64,000 bases of DNA from DATLGB01 sp963726825 (GTDB lineage: Bacteria > Actinomycetota > Thermoleophilia > Solirubrobacterales > Solirubrobacteraceae): positions 1,550,001-1,614,000 of the forward strand of contig CAVSDT010000002.1 of assembly GCA_963726825.1 (NCBI GenBank), read 5' to 3'. The position numbers and the translations under genes are program-made. The notes under the pieces are model-generated. The model was not told the origin of the DNA. It was given only the letters and a program-made list of their open reading frames with translations, and ran no database searches. Positions 51,743-59,800 of the stretch are shown piece after piece. The first letter of the stretch is position 1. Each line of letters begins with the position of its first letter.

Positions 51743-52864
51743 TCAGCGCAGGAAGGGCGGGATGTCGATGTCGTCGTCGGAGATCTCGAGCGAGGAGCGC
51801 TCGCGATCGCCGATGCGCGGGTTGCGGTCCGGCGCCGAGCTCGAGGACGAGGAGCGACGGCGGGGGGCGGGCTCGTCGCGGCCGGCGCGACCCGTGGTCG
51901 ACGGGGCGCGGCCGCCGGCCATGTCGAAGCCGGTGGCGATGAGCGTCACGCGGATCTCGTCCTGCATGTCCTCGTCGATGACCGAGCCGAAGATGATGTT
52001 CGCGTTGGAGTCGGCGGCCGAGTGGATGATCTCGGCGGCCTCGTTGACCTCGAAGAGGCCGAGGTCCCGCGGGCCGGTGATGTTGAGCAGGATGCCGGTG
52101 GCGCCCTCGACGGACTCCTCCAGCAGCGGGCTCGAGATCGCGATCTTCGCGGCCTCCGCTGCCCGGGACTCGCCCGATGCGGTGCCGATGCCCATGAGGG
52201 CGGAGCCGGCGTCGGCCATGATCGTGCGGACGTCCGCGAAGTCGAGGTTGATCAGGCCCGGGATCGTGATCAGGTCCGTGATGCCCTGCACGCCCTGGCG
52301 CAGGACGTCGTCGGCCATGCGGAACGCGTCGAGGATCGACGTGCGCCGCTCCACGATGCTCAGGAGCTTCTCGTTCGGGATCGTGATCAGCGTGTCGACC
52401 TGCTCGCGCAGGCGGTTGACGCCGTCGATCGCCTGGCGCCCGCGCTGGGTGCCCTCGAAGTCGAACGGGCGGGTGACGACGCCCACGGTGAGCGCGCCGA
52501 TCTCGTGCTTGGCGATCTCGGCGATCACGGGCGCGGCGCCCGTGCCGGTGCCACCGCCCTCGCCCGCGGTGACGAAGACCATGTCGGCGCCCTTGAGCGC
52601 CTCCTTGATGTCGTCGCGCGACTCCTGGGCGGCGCCCTGGCCGATCGACGGGTTGGCCCCCGCGCCGAGACCCTTCGTCAGGTTGTGCCCGACGTTGAGC
52701 TTGATGTCGGCGTCGGTCATCTGAAGCGCCTGCGCGTCGGTGTTGCACGCGATGAACTCCACGCCGGACAGGCCGGCGTCGATCATCCGGTTGACGGCGT
52801 TCGTGCCGCCACCGCCGACGCCGACGACCTTGATGACTGCGAGATAGCTGCCTGTGGCTTCCAT
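51743..52864 (-). CDS. ftsZ: Cell-division GTPase FtsZ
   Basis: 373 residues. IKVVGVGGGGTNAVNRM for nucleotide binding, GEGGGTGTGAAPVIAEIA tubulin signature, NLDFADVRTIM with the T7 catalytic Asp region. A disordered Ser/Arg/Pro linker ends in DDIDIPPFLR, the conserved C-terminal peptide that binds partners such as SepF or FtsW. ATG at 52864. It ends the dcw cluster; sepF, ylmG and yggS-like genes that often follow are not here. Confidence 0.97.
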   Translation of the reverse strand: MEATGSYLAVIKVVGVGGGGTNAVNRMIDAGLSGVEFIACNTDAQALQMTDADIKLNVGHNLTKGLGAGANPSIGQGAAQESRDDIKEALKGADMVFVTAGEGGGTGTGAAPVIAEIAKHEIGALTVGVVTRPFDFEGTQRGRQAIDGVNRLREQVDTLITIPNEKLLSIVERRTSILDAFRMADDVLRQGVQGITDLITIPGLINLDFADVRTIMADAGSALMGIGTASGESRAAEAAKIAISSPLLEESVEGATGILLNITGPRDLGLFEVNEAAEIIHSAADSNANIIFGSVIDEDMQDEIRVTLIATGFDMAGGRAPSTTGRAGRDEPAPRRRSSSSSSAPDRNPRIGDRERSSLEISDDDIDIPPFLR

Positions 52865-52931
52865 GAGTTCTGTCCGGACCTCTACGTAGAGTCGAGCGTT
52901 TCGCCGGTCGGCGTAGCGCGCGGAAACCCGC

Positions 52932-52961
52932 ACGTTAGGGCCATTTCGTTCCCAGTGTCAA
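52932..52961 (-). promoter_or_regulatory. Housekeeping promoter of ftsZ
   Basis: On the minus strand TTGACA (52956-52961), 18-nt spacer, TAACGT (52932-52937). This is the only near-consensus -35/-10 pair I found. It gives a leader of about 60 nt containing a 12-bp palindrome CTCTACGTAGAG (52880-52891), so ftsZ has its own promoter besides read-through from ftsQ. Confidence 0.7.
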
Positions 52962-53008
52962 CGCAGCTTGAACCTGGCAGGAACCTTGCAGAAGCCGCCA
53001 AGTCTCGA

Positions 53009-53890
53009 CTATGGGTTGAGACTAGGGCTTTCCTCAGGTTGAAGTTGAGGGTCAAGGCTCTGGCCCTGTGCCGAGGGCGCGAGGGAGTCCGGATCGGCGG
53101 CGTCGGTGGACCCGAGGCCGCCGGCCGCAACGCGCTCCGGCACGCGCACGTCGAGGTACACGGCGCCCGCCGAGGACGGGTCGGCCAGCACCCGGGCGGC
53201 GGCGGCCCACTTCGCGTTCGGCCGCGTGGCGTCGCCGAAGATCAGCAGCGGACCGTCGCGCAGCTCGAGCGTGAGGCCCTTGCGGGCGACGGCGGCGCGG
53301 GCGACCTTCGCGCGCAGCGGCTCAGGGGCGGCGGCCAGGACGGCGACGGCGCGACGGGCGGTCGCGTCGGTGAGGCGGCCCCCGCTCGAGAGGCCGGTGG
53401 CCTTGACGACGGGAAGGCGGGAGCGGGCGTCCACGCCGCGCATGATCCGGCCGCCGGCGCCCACGGGGACGCTCTCGCCGCCGAGCTCGACGCTCGCGAC
53501 GGGACGGCGTTCGGTGACCTCGACGGTGAGGTCGTGCGGGAAGCCGGTCTGCACCCGCAGGCCTGCGACGGACGGGTGGTCCTCGACAGCGGCGCGCAGC
53601 TCGGCGACGGAGACGTCGAGCGTGGACATCTGCTTGGCGGCCCGCTCGAGCGCGGCGGTGACGGCCGCCCCCTCGCTGGAGGAGACGCCGACGACCTCGA
53701 CGTTGCGGACGCGGACGAAGGTCGAGTCGCGAAACCACAGCCACCCGAGCCCGAGGACGATGGCTCCCAGAGCGAGGATCGCGACCGCCTTGACGGGCAC
53801 CCGCGGACCGGGCCGACCCTGGGCACGGGACCCGGGCCCGGTGCGGCGAAGCCGGCGCGCCGCGCCGGCGGGAAGGGAGAGACGACCCAC
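53009..53890 (-). CDS. ftsQ: Cell-division protein FtsQ/DivIB
   Basis: 293 residues from the GTG at 53890. Basic cytoplasmic N-terminus (about 1-40), one membrane helix (VKAVAILALGAIVLGLGWLWF), then a POTRA-like start VRVRNVEVVGVSSSEGAAVTAALERAA and the FtsQ beta domain (GFPHDLTVEVTERRPVASV). Poorly conserved family, but topology and position next to ftsZ fit. It links early and late divisome proteins. The last 15 codons are markedly less GC-rich than the rest. Confidence 0.85.
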   Translation of the reverse strand: MGRLSLPAGAARRLRRTGPGSRAQGRPGPRVPVKAVAILALGAIVLGLGWLWFRDSTFVRVRNVEVVGVSSSEGAAVTAALERAAKQMSTLDVSVAELRAAVEDHPSVAGLRVQTGFPHDLTVEVTERRPVASVELGGESVPVGAGGRIMRGVDARSRLPVVKATGLSSGGRLTDATARRAVAVLAAAPEPLRAKVARAAVARKGLTLELRDGPLLIFGDATRPNAKWAAAARVLADPSSAGAVYLDVRVPERVAAGGLGSTDAADPDSLAPSAQGQSLDPQLQPEESPSLNP

Positions 53891-53930
53891 TGAGGCGGAC
53901 GTTCGACACGGGCGGGGGTCCTCCTGCCCG

Positions 53931-53973
53931 CTTCGCCCCGCCGCGTCCGCCGCTTTGCCCCGCCGCGACCGCC
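53931..53973. repeat. 22-nt tandem direct repeat upstream of ftsQ
   Basis: Two copies, 53931-53951 and 53953-53973, sharing CTTxGCCCCGCCGCGxCCGCC with two differences. It lies next to the 16-bp palindrome at 53976. Function unknown. Confidence 0.6.
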
Positions 53974-53975
53974 AT

Positions 53976-54024
53976 GGGGTGGTCGGGGTTGACCGCGGAT
54001 CGCGCGACCAACCCCGACCACCCC
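53976..54024. repeat. 16-bp perfect inverted repeat between murC and ftsQ
   Basis: GGGGTGGTCGGGGTTG (53976-53991) and CAACCCCGACCACCCC (54009-54024) are exact reverse complements around 17 nt. It would fold into a very stable hairpin in the murC-ftsQ intergenic region (53891-54156). That region also holds two copies of GCGAGGCGGCGC (54114, 54144) and no gene. No T tract, so not an obvious intrinsic terminator. Confidence 0.75.
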
Positions 54025-54156
54025 GTTGTGCATGCGTTGCGCGGGGGTGACAGCGCTGCGCCGCCCGCTGGGCCGGCACGCGGTGCCGACGCCGCGCCGC
54101 GCCACGCTGCGGCGCGAGGCGGCGCACCACGCAACGCCACGCCGCGAGGCGGCGCG

Positions 54157-55533
54157 TCAGGCGACGAGGGCGCGGCCGAGGCTGTCGACGTCGCCCGCGC
54201 CGAGCGTGAGGACGAGGTCGCCCTCGCGCACGACGCGGCGCACGTGGGCCTCCGCGTCAGCGAGGGTCGGCATCCACGCCACCGGCTTGCCGCCGCCGGC
54301 GTCCGCGGCGGCCTCCGCGACCTGCAGGCCGCTGACGCCCGCGAAGTCCTCCTGCCGCTCTCGCGCGGCGTAGATGCCCGTGACCACGATCACGTCGGCC
54401 GCGGCGAGCGCCCCACCGAAGCCCGTCGCCTCGGCGCGCGTGCGCGAGTAGAGGTGCGGCTGGAAGACGGCGACGACCCGGCGCGGGTCGAGGCTGCGGG
54501 CGGCGTCGAGCGTTGCGGCGACCTCCGTCGGATGGTGGGCGTAGTCGTCGACCACGCGCGCGCCTTCCGGAGTGACGCCGAGGAGCTCGAAGCGGCGCCC
54601 CGCGCCCGTGAAGTCGGCGAGCCCGGCGGCGGCCCGGGCGGGGTCGGCGCCGGCGAGCCGGCAGGCCGTCAGTGCGGCGGCGGCGTTGCGGGCGTTGTGC
54701 AGACCGGGGACGGCGAGGTCGACGCCCACGCCGTCGACGGTGAAGGCGATGCCGCCGGCGGAGGCGTCGGCCGCAGCAGCACCGGGTCCGCCGGTCCCCG
54801 TCGCGCGGTCGGTCCGAACGTCGTCCTCTCCGACGTCGTAGGCGATCGCGTCCGCGCGCAGCGCGCGCAGCGGTGGCCGATCCCACACGACGACCTGCTC
54901 CGCCGGCTCCACGAAGGCCTTGAACGTGTCGAGGACGTCCCGCAGGGAGCTGTAGGTGGCGTGGTGGTCGAGCTCGGCGTTCGTGACGACCGCGATCCGC
55001 GGATGGAGCTTGAGGAGGGAGCGATCGGACTCGTCGGCCTCGACCACGAGCCACTCCCCGGAGCCCCACGCCGCGTTGGTCCCTGTCGAGCGGACGTCGC
55101 CGCCGACGAGGTAGCTCGGGTCCATCCCGCACGCGCGCAGGGCGTGGACGACCATGCTCGTCGTCGTCGTCTTCCCGTGCGTGCCCGAGATGGCGATGGT
55201 CGGCTTGATCCGCGTGAGCTCGCCGAGCAGATCCGCGCGGTGCAGCTCCCGCTGTCCCCGGTCGCGGGCGACCGTCCGCTCCGGGTTCTGCGGCGCGATG
55301 GCCGAGGACACGACGAGCTCCGCCGTCGGCGGAACGTGCGCCGCGTCGTGACCCGCGGCCGGCTCGATCCCGGCCGCCCGCAGCCGCTCGACGTTGCGCC
55401 CGGTGGTGGCCCGGTCCGAGCCGGTGACGGTCGCGCCCAATGCTGCCGACACGAGCGCCAGCCCGGACATCCCGGCCCCGGCGATCCCGACGAAGTGCAG
55501 CTCACGGCCGCTGAAGGGCATGGCATCGCTCAC
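54157..55533 (-). CDS. murC: UDP-N-acetylmuramate-L-alanine ligase
   Basis: 458 residues from the GTG at 55533, chosen because TAGCCT ends 8 nt before it; the ATG at 55521 would remove four residues. HFVGIAGAGMSGLA N-terminal domain, ATP loop ISGTHGKTTTTSM, EADESDRSLL, and DDYAHHPTEV at the domain 2/3 junction. Adds L-Ala to UDP-MurNAc. It is separated from murG by a 440-bp repeat-rich gap and is not followed by murB or ddl. Confidence 0.97.
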   Translation of the reverse strand: MSDAMPFSGRELHFVGIAGAGMSGLALVSAALGATVTGSDRATTGRNVERLRAAGIEPAAGHDAAHVPPTAELVVSSAIAPQNPERTVARDRGQRELHRADLLGELTRIKPTIAISGTHGKTTTTSMVVHALRACGMDPSYLVGGDVRSTGTNAAWGSGEWLVVEADESDRSLLKLHPRIAVVTNAELDHHATYSSLRDVLDTFKAFVEPAEQVVVWDRPPLRALRADAIAYDVGEDDVRTDRATGTGGPGAAAADASAGGIAFTVDGVGVDLAVPGLHNARNAAAALTACRLAGADPARAAAGLADFTGAGRRFELLGVTPEGARVVDDYAHHPTEVAATLDAARSLDPRRVVAVFQPHLYSRTRAEATGFGGALAAADVIVVTGIYAARERQEDFAGVSGLQVAEAAADAGGGKPVAWMPTLADAEAHVRRVVREGDLVLTLGAGDVDSLGRALVA

Positions 55534-55541
55534 GGCGGGCG

Positions 55542-55547
55542 AGGCTA
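55542..55547 (-). promoter_or_regulatory. -10 hexamer of murC
   Basis: TAGCCT on the minus strand, 8 nt before the murC GTG. Confidence 0.5.
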
Positions 55548-55653
55548 CCGGGGCGGGCGGGCGCCCGGCGCTCGCCCGCTGGGCCACACGCCGGGGAGCC
55601 CTGGCGGCGCACCGGGGGCCAGCGGCTTCCGACGGTCGATCGCGGTCAGCCCG

Positions 55654-55741
55654 CCACCGGCAAGCCAGCTCGTAGCGGCGCCGAGACCTGGCGGGTGCTG
55701 GCCGACCCCGCCATGACGTGGCCGGTGGGCGCTGGCCGGTA
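55654..55741 (+). repeat. 88-nt dispersed palindromic repeat, copy B
   Basis: Shares CCACCGGC, AGCTC, GGTGCTGGCC and CATGACGTGGCCGGTGGGC with the other copies. It is inverted relative to copy E, 91 bp away. Confidence 0.8.
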
Positions 55742-55742
55742 G

Positions 55743-55812
55743 GGCGGGATGGCGGGGACGGCGGGATGGCGGGGACGGCGGGGACGGCGGGGACGGCGGG
55801 GACGGCGGGACG
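55743..55812. repeat. GC-rich minisatellite of 9-bp units
   Basis: CGGGGACGG units, four of them in exact tandem after two imperfect CGGGATGG-type units, ending CGGGACG. It is bracketed by repeat copies B and E. Copy number is likely to vary between strains. Confidence 0.8.
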
Positions 55813-55832
55813 AGGAGGCGTGAGGGGCGCGG

Positions 55833-55920
55833 CGCCCGCCGGTGCCCACCCGCCACGCCATGGCGTGAGCTCCGAGCACCCGAGCGCCTCGCCGGCCCCT
55901 CGGAGCTCGTGGGCAGGTCC
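55833..55920 (-). repeat. 88-nt dispersed palindromic repeat, copy E
   Basis: Reverse-strand copy, 53 nt downstream of murG. Its centre is CACGCCATGGCGTG, a perfect palindrome in which the TA pair of the 59713 copy (CACGTCATGACGTG) has become CG on both sides, a compensatory change. Confidence 0.75.
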
Positions 55921-55973
55921 GGTCCGCTGACCTCGTCAGCCGTGTCCGCACGCGCGAGCACCGGCCGGGCGCG

Positions 55974-57023
55974 TCACCGCGACCGCGCGGCCTCGAGCAC
56001 GACCCGCGCGACATCGTGGGCCGCGTCGGGGCGGGCGAGCGCGGCGGACGCGGCGGCCATCCGCTCCAGCCGGCCCGGCGTCCCCAGGATCGCGTCGACG
56101 GCCGCCCGCAGTCCCGCCCCGTCCAGCTCGGCGTCGCGAATGACCACTGCCGCCCCCGCATCAGCCATCCAGGCGGCGTTGGTCGTCTGGTGGTCGGCAC
56201 TCGCGTGCGGGTACGGGATCAGGACGGCGGGGACGCCGTGCTGGGCGAGCTCGAAGACGGAGCCGCCCGAGCGGGCGACGGCGAGGTCCGCCGCGGCGAG
56301 GGCCGGGCCGAAGGGGCTCACGTAGTCGCGCAGGTCATAGCCGTCACGGGTGGGCGCGACCAGGTCGGCGAAGTCGCGCCGGCCGGCCACGTGCAGCACG
56401 CGGTAGGGCGCATCCGCCAGGCCGTCGAGCGCCGCGTGGTTGACCGAGCGGGCTCCCAGGGAGCCGCCGAAGACGAGGATCAACCGCTCGTCGGGACCGA
56501 CGCCGAGCGCCGCACGGGCCTGGTCGCGGTCCACGTCCGACGGCGGGACCGGGCGGCCGGTGACGAGGAAGTGGGGCGCGTCGCGGCCGGGCAAGGGGAA
56601 GGCGAGGCAGACGCGGGCGGCGCGGCCGGCGAGGAGGCGGTTGGTGGCGCCGAGGTGGGAGTCGGCCTCCGTCAGCACGAGTGGCGTGCGCCGCAGCACG
56701 GCGGCGAGCCCGACCGGGCCCGCCACGTAGCCGCCGCCACCGAGCACGGCGTCGGGCTGCAGCTGCGCGAGGATCCTCCGCGACGCGATCAGCGCGCCGG
56801 CGGCGCGACCGACGGCCCGTGCGGCCTTCAACGGGTTCGAACGGCTGATGCCCTCCACGCGGATGGGCAGCAACGGATAGCCGGCGGCGGGCACGAGGTC
56901 GGCCTCGGCCCGTTCTCCGCCGACGAAGTGGACGTCGGCGCCCTCAGCCCGCAGCGCGTCCGCGATGGCGATCGCGGGGACCACGTGTCCCGCGGTCCCG
57001 CCTGCGGCGATCACGATCTTCAT
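55974..57023 (-). CDS. murG: UDP-GlcNAc:lipid I N-acetylglucosaminyltransferase
   Basis: 349 residues. GT28 enzyme that turns lipid I into lipid II at the inner membrane face. AAGGTAGHVVPAIAIADAL, GGGGYVAGPVGLAA, VFGGSLGAR and ARSGGSVFELAQHGVPAVLIPYPHASADHQTTNA (UDP-GlcNAc site). Its first 80 nt overlap the end of ftsW, an unusually long same-strand overlap in a different frame. Confidence 0.97.
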   Translation of the reverse strand: MKIVIAAGGTAGHVVPAIAIADALRAEGADVHFVGGERAEADLVPAAGYPLLPIRVEGISRSNPLKAARAVGRAAGALIASRRILAQLQPDAVLGGGGYVAGPVGLAAVLRRTPLVLTEADSHLGATNRLLAGRAARVCLAFPLPGRDAPHFLVTGRPVPPSDVDRDQARAALGVGPDERLILVFGGSLGARSVNHAALDGLADAPYRVLHVAGRRDFADLVAPTRDGYDLRDYVSPFGPALAAADLAVARSGGSVFELAQHGVPAVLIPYPHASADHQTTNAAWMADAGAAVVIRDAELDGAGLRAAVDAILGTPGRLERMAAASAALARPDAAHDVARVVLEAARSR

Positions 57024-58212
57024 CCTCGACCTCTGGTCGCTTGACGGTCTGCAGATGGGCCGAGCCGCCCCCTGCGATGTTGAGCAGGATCCCCATCGCG
57101 CACAGCAGCACGATCAGCGACGTCGAGCCCGACGAGATGAAGGGCAGCGGGACACCGGTGAGCGGCGCGATGCCGAGGACCGCGTACACGTTGAGCAGCG
57201 CCTGGCACATGATCAGCGACGTCAGGCCGGCGGCGAGGATCTTCGCGTAGACGCCCTTGGCGACCTTCGCGGTGCGCAGCCCGGCGTAGCCGATCATCCC
57301 GTAGAGCACGAGCAGGCAGGTGATGCCGAGCACCCCGAGCTCCTCGCCGATGACGGCCAGGATGAAGTCGGTGTGGGCTTCGGGCAGGTAGAAGATCTTC
57401 TGCACGGACTGGCCGAGCCCATCGCCCAGCAGGCCGCCCGAGCCGAGCGCGATCTGTCCCTGCACGGACTGGAAGCCCGCCCCTCCGGCGTCCGCCCACG
57501 GGTTCAGGAACGAGGTCAGCCGCGCGCGGCGGTAGGGCTCGAGGATCGCGAGGATCATCACGAGGCCGACCACGATCCCGCCGAACTTCGCCAGCTGCTT
57601 CAGCGGGACCCCGGAGACGATCAGGATCGTGCCCACGGTCCCGGTGGTCACGAGCGCCGAGCCCATGTCGGGCTCGATCATGATCAGGACGATCGCGCAG
57701 ATCATCGGCCCCAGGACGGGGACGACCATCAGGCGCAGCTCGCGGGTGAGCTTCGGGCGCTCGGCGATCGTCTTCGCGGCGTGGAGCACGAGGGCGATCT
57801 TCATCACCTCCGACGGCTGGAACTGCAGCGGGCCGAAGCCGAGCCAGCGGCGCGCGCCGTTGACCTCGACGCCGAGGCCGGGGACCTTGACCGCGATCAG
57901 CATCACGAAGGCGGCGGCGAGGATGATCGGCGTCGCCCGGCGCAGGGTGTCGAGCCCGTGGCGGGACAGGACGTTCATGGCCACGAGGCCGATGCCGCCG
58001 TAGACGAGGTACTTGATCAGGTAGCCCGTCCCGTCCCCCTGACCCGACAGCAGCGTGCGCGCCGAGGAGGCCGAGTAGACCATCACGGCACCGCCCGCCA
58101 GCAGGCAGAGGGTCGCGGTCAGCAGCAGCCGGTGCTCGAGCGGCTGCACCGGACGGGGACCACGCTTGAGCCGCTTGAGGGCAGGGGCTCGGGGAACTGG
58201 ACGCGCGGCCAT
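56944..58212 (-). CDS. ftsW: Peptidoglycan polymerase FtsW
   Basis: 422 residues, SEDS family, about ten membrane helices. GARRWLGFGPLQFQPSEVMKIAL, MIEPDMGSALV, LEPYRRARLTSFLNPWAD, LPEAHTDFILAVIGEELG (with the catalytic Asp region) and GVPLPFISSGSTSL. Polymerises septal glycan with FtsI. The charged C-terminal tail (EDEDRDRRRRDRGTRG) is encoded by the part overlapping murG. Confidence 0.96.
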   Translation of the reverse strand: MAARPVPRAPALKRLKRGPRPVQPLEHRLLLTATLCLLAGGAVMVYSASSARTLLSGQGDGTGYLIKYLVYGGIGLVAMNVLSRHGLDTLRRATPIILAAAFVMLIAVKVPGLGVEVNGARRWLGFGPLQFQPSEVMKIALVLHAAKTIAERPKLTRELRLMVVPVLGPMICAIVLIMIEPDMGSALVTTGTVGTILIVSGVPLKQLAKFGGIVVGLVMILAILEPYRRARLTSFLNPWADAGGAGFQSVQGQIALGSGGLLGDGLGQSVQKIFYLPEAHTDFILAVIGEELGVLGITCLLVLYGMIGYAGLRTAKVAKGVYAKILAAGLTSLIMCQALLNVYAVLGIAPLTGVPLPFISSGSTSLIVLLCAMGILLNIAGGGSAHLQTVKRPEVEDEDRDRRRRDRGTRGPRDRHRGRAAG

Positions 58213-58263
58213 CGAACGCCCCTTCGACGCCGACCGTGCCCCTCCTGCGCGCTTATGTCCCCT

Positions 58264-59691
58264 TCACCGATCGGCGGACGCCGCCGCGGCGGTGGCCAGC
58301 GCCCGGAAGTGCTCCCCGCGCGCCTCGTAGTCGGCGTACTGGTCGAAGGACTTGTAGGCCGGGGACAGCAGGATCGTCTCCCCCGGCCGGGCCGCCACCC
58401 GCGCGGCGGCGACCGCGCGCTCGAGGTCGCCGCTGACCTCCGTGCGCACGCCGGCGGCCTGCAGGACCGGCAGCAGCCGCTCCGCGCTGGCGCCGATCAG
58501 GTAGGCCGCGACCGCCCGGTCGGCGACGTCGGCGACCAGGCTGGCGAGGTCGCCGTCCGGCCCGTGGCCGCCCAGGATCACGTGGACGCCACCCGCGAAG
58601 GAGCGCAGGCCGGTCGTCGCCGCGTCGACGTTCGTGGCCTTCGAGTCGTTGACGTAGACGACGCCATCCGCGCGAGCGACCTCCTCGAGCCGATGCGCGA
58701 CGCCCGCGAAGTCCTCCAGGCCGGCGCGCACCGCCGCGGGGTCCAGCCCGCGCGCGAGCGCGACGGCGGCCGCCGCCATCGCGTTGTGGCGGTTGTGCAG
58801 GCCCCGGAGGCGGATCGCGTCGGTGGCGATCAGCACCGCGCCGCGCCACAGCAGGGCGCCGGCGCGATCCTCGAGGTCCGCCCCCGCGCCGCCGAAGGTG
58901 ATGACCGACGCCTCGCCGCCGAGGTCATCCGCAAGCGCGCCCGCCGCGGGTGGCCCGCCGCGATCGCCCGCCGCGGCGGTCACCGACCGGCTCTTGGGGC
59001 CGAGGAGGTCGAGCGGGACGACGGCGGCGTCGCCCGGACGCTGATGGGCGAAGATGCGCAGCTTCGCCGCGCGGTAGGCCGCGAACGTGCCGTGCCGGTC
59101 CAGGTGGTCGGGCGTGAGGTTCAACAGCGCGGCGGTCTCGGGCGCGAAGCTCGTCGTGTCCTCGAGCTGGAAGGAGGACGCCTCGGCCACGACGGTGGCC
59201 GCCGGGTCGAGCCGGCCGACGAGCCCGGAGAGGGCGGTGCCGACGTTGCCCGCGACCTGGACCGCCACCCCGGCGGTGCGGTGCAGGTGGCCGAGCAGCT
59301 CCACCGTCGTCGTCTTGCCGTTGGACCCGGTCACCGCGACCGTCGGGTTGGGCAGCAGCCGCCAGCCGAGCTCGAGCTCGCCGAGCACCGGCACGCCGAG
59401 GTCGTGCGCCGCCGCGACCACCGGCGCCTCCTGCGGGACGCCGGGGCTCTTGATCACGCAGCCGGCACCCTCCAGCAGGGCGAGGCCATCGTCGGATCCG
59501 TGCACCTCGACGCCGAGCAGCGCCAGCTCCGCACTCGCCTCGGCGGGGACCGGCCCGCGGTCGCACGCGCGCACCTCGTGGCCGAGCGCGCGCAGCGTCC
59601 GCGCCGCGGCGACTCCCGAACGCGCGAGCCCGACCACGAGGAACGGCCCGTCGGGCAGGGGCGGGCGGCGGTCGTCGGCCATGGCGCCCAT
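58264..59691 (-). CDS. murD: UDP-N-acetylmuramoylalanine-D-glutamate ligase
   Basis: 475 residues (MADD at 59682 is an alternative start). FLVVGLARSGVAAARTL, IKSPGVP, ATP loop VTGSNGKTTTVELL, NLTPDHLDRHGTF, LHNRHNAMAAAA and NDSKATN. Adds D-Glu. ftsW follows after 51 nt. A 5' neighbour on the same strand is the ATL-like gene, with repeat copy C between. Confidence 0.96.
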   Translation of the reverse strand: MGAMADDRRPPLPDGPFLVVGLARSGVAAARTLRALGHEVRACDRGPVPAEASAELALLGVEVHGSDDGLALLEGAGCVIKSPGVPQEAPVVAAAHDLGVPVLGELELGWRLLPNPTVAVTGSNGKTTTVELLGHLHRTAGVAVQVAGNVGTALSGLVGRLDPAATVVAEASSFQLEDTTSFAPETAALLNLTPDHLDRHGTFAAYRAAKLRIFAHQRPGDAAVVPLDLLGPKSRSVTAAAGDRGGPPAAGALADDLGGEASVITFGGAGADLEDRAGALLWRGAVLIATDAIRLRGLHNRHNAMAAAAVALARGLDPAAVRAGLEDFAGVAHRLEEVARADGVVYVNDSKATNVDAATTGLRSFAGGVHVILGGHGPDGDLASLVADVADRAVAAYLIGASAERLLPVLQAAGVRTEVSGDLERAVAAARVAARPGETILLSPAYKSFDQYADYEARGEHFRALATAAAASADR

Positions 59692-59712
59692 TCAAGCGCC
59701 CGGCCCGGCGGG

Positions 59713-59800
59713 CCACCGGCGAACGAGCTCCGAACGACGGCAGACGCTGCCCGGTGCTGGCCGGTCACGTCATGACGTGGCCGGTGGGCACCGGCGGGTC
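59713..59800 (+). repeat. 88-nt dispersed palindromic repeat, copy C
   Basis: The most regular copy. Within it CCGGTGC (59751-59757) pairs with GCACCGG (59788-59794), and CCGGTCACGT (59761-59770) pairs with ACGTGGCCGG (59775-59784) with one wobble, leaving a CATG loop and a TGG/TGG internal loop. It contains the stop codon and about the last 12 codons of the ATL-like gene. Confidence 0.85.

Larger units (their letters stand above)
55534..55973. other. 440-bp non-coding, repeat-filled gap between murG and murC
   Basis: Holds the murC promoter, 88-nt repeat copy B, a 9-bp-unit GC-rich tandem array, and 88-nt repeat copy E in opposite orientation. No open frame here has family features. Copies B and E face each other, so the whole block could form a large cruciform or stem-loop. 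Confidence 0.7.

Noticed and set aside
55743..55812. CRISPR array
   Set aside because: The 9-bp units are contiguous with no unique spacers and there are no cas genes; it is a minisatellite.
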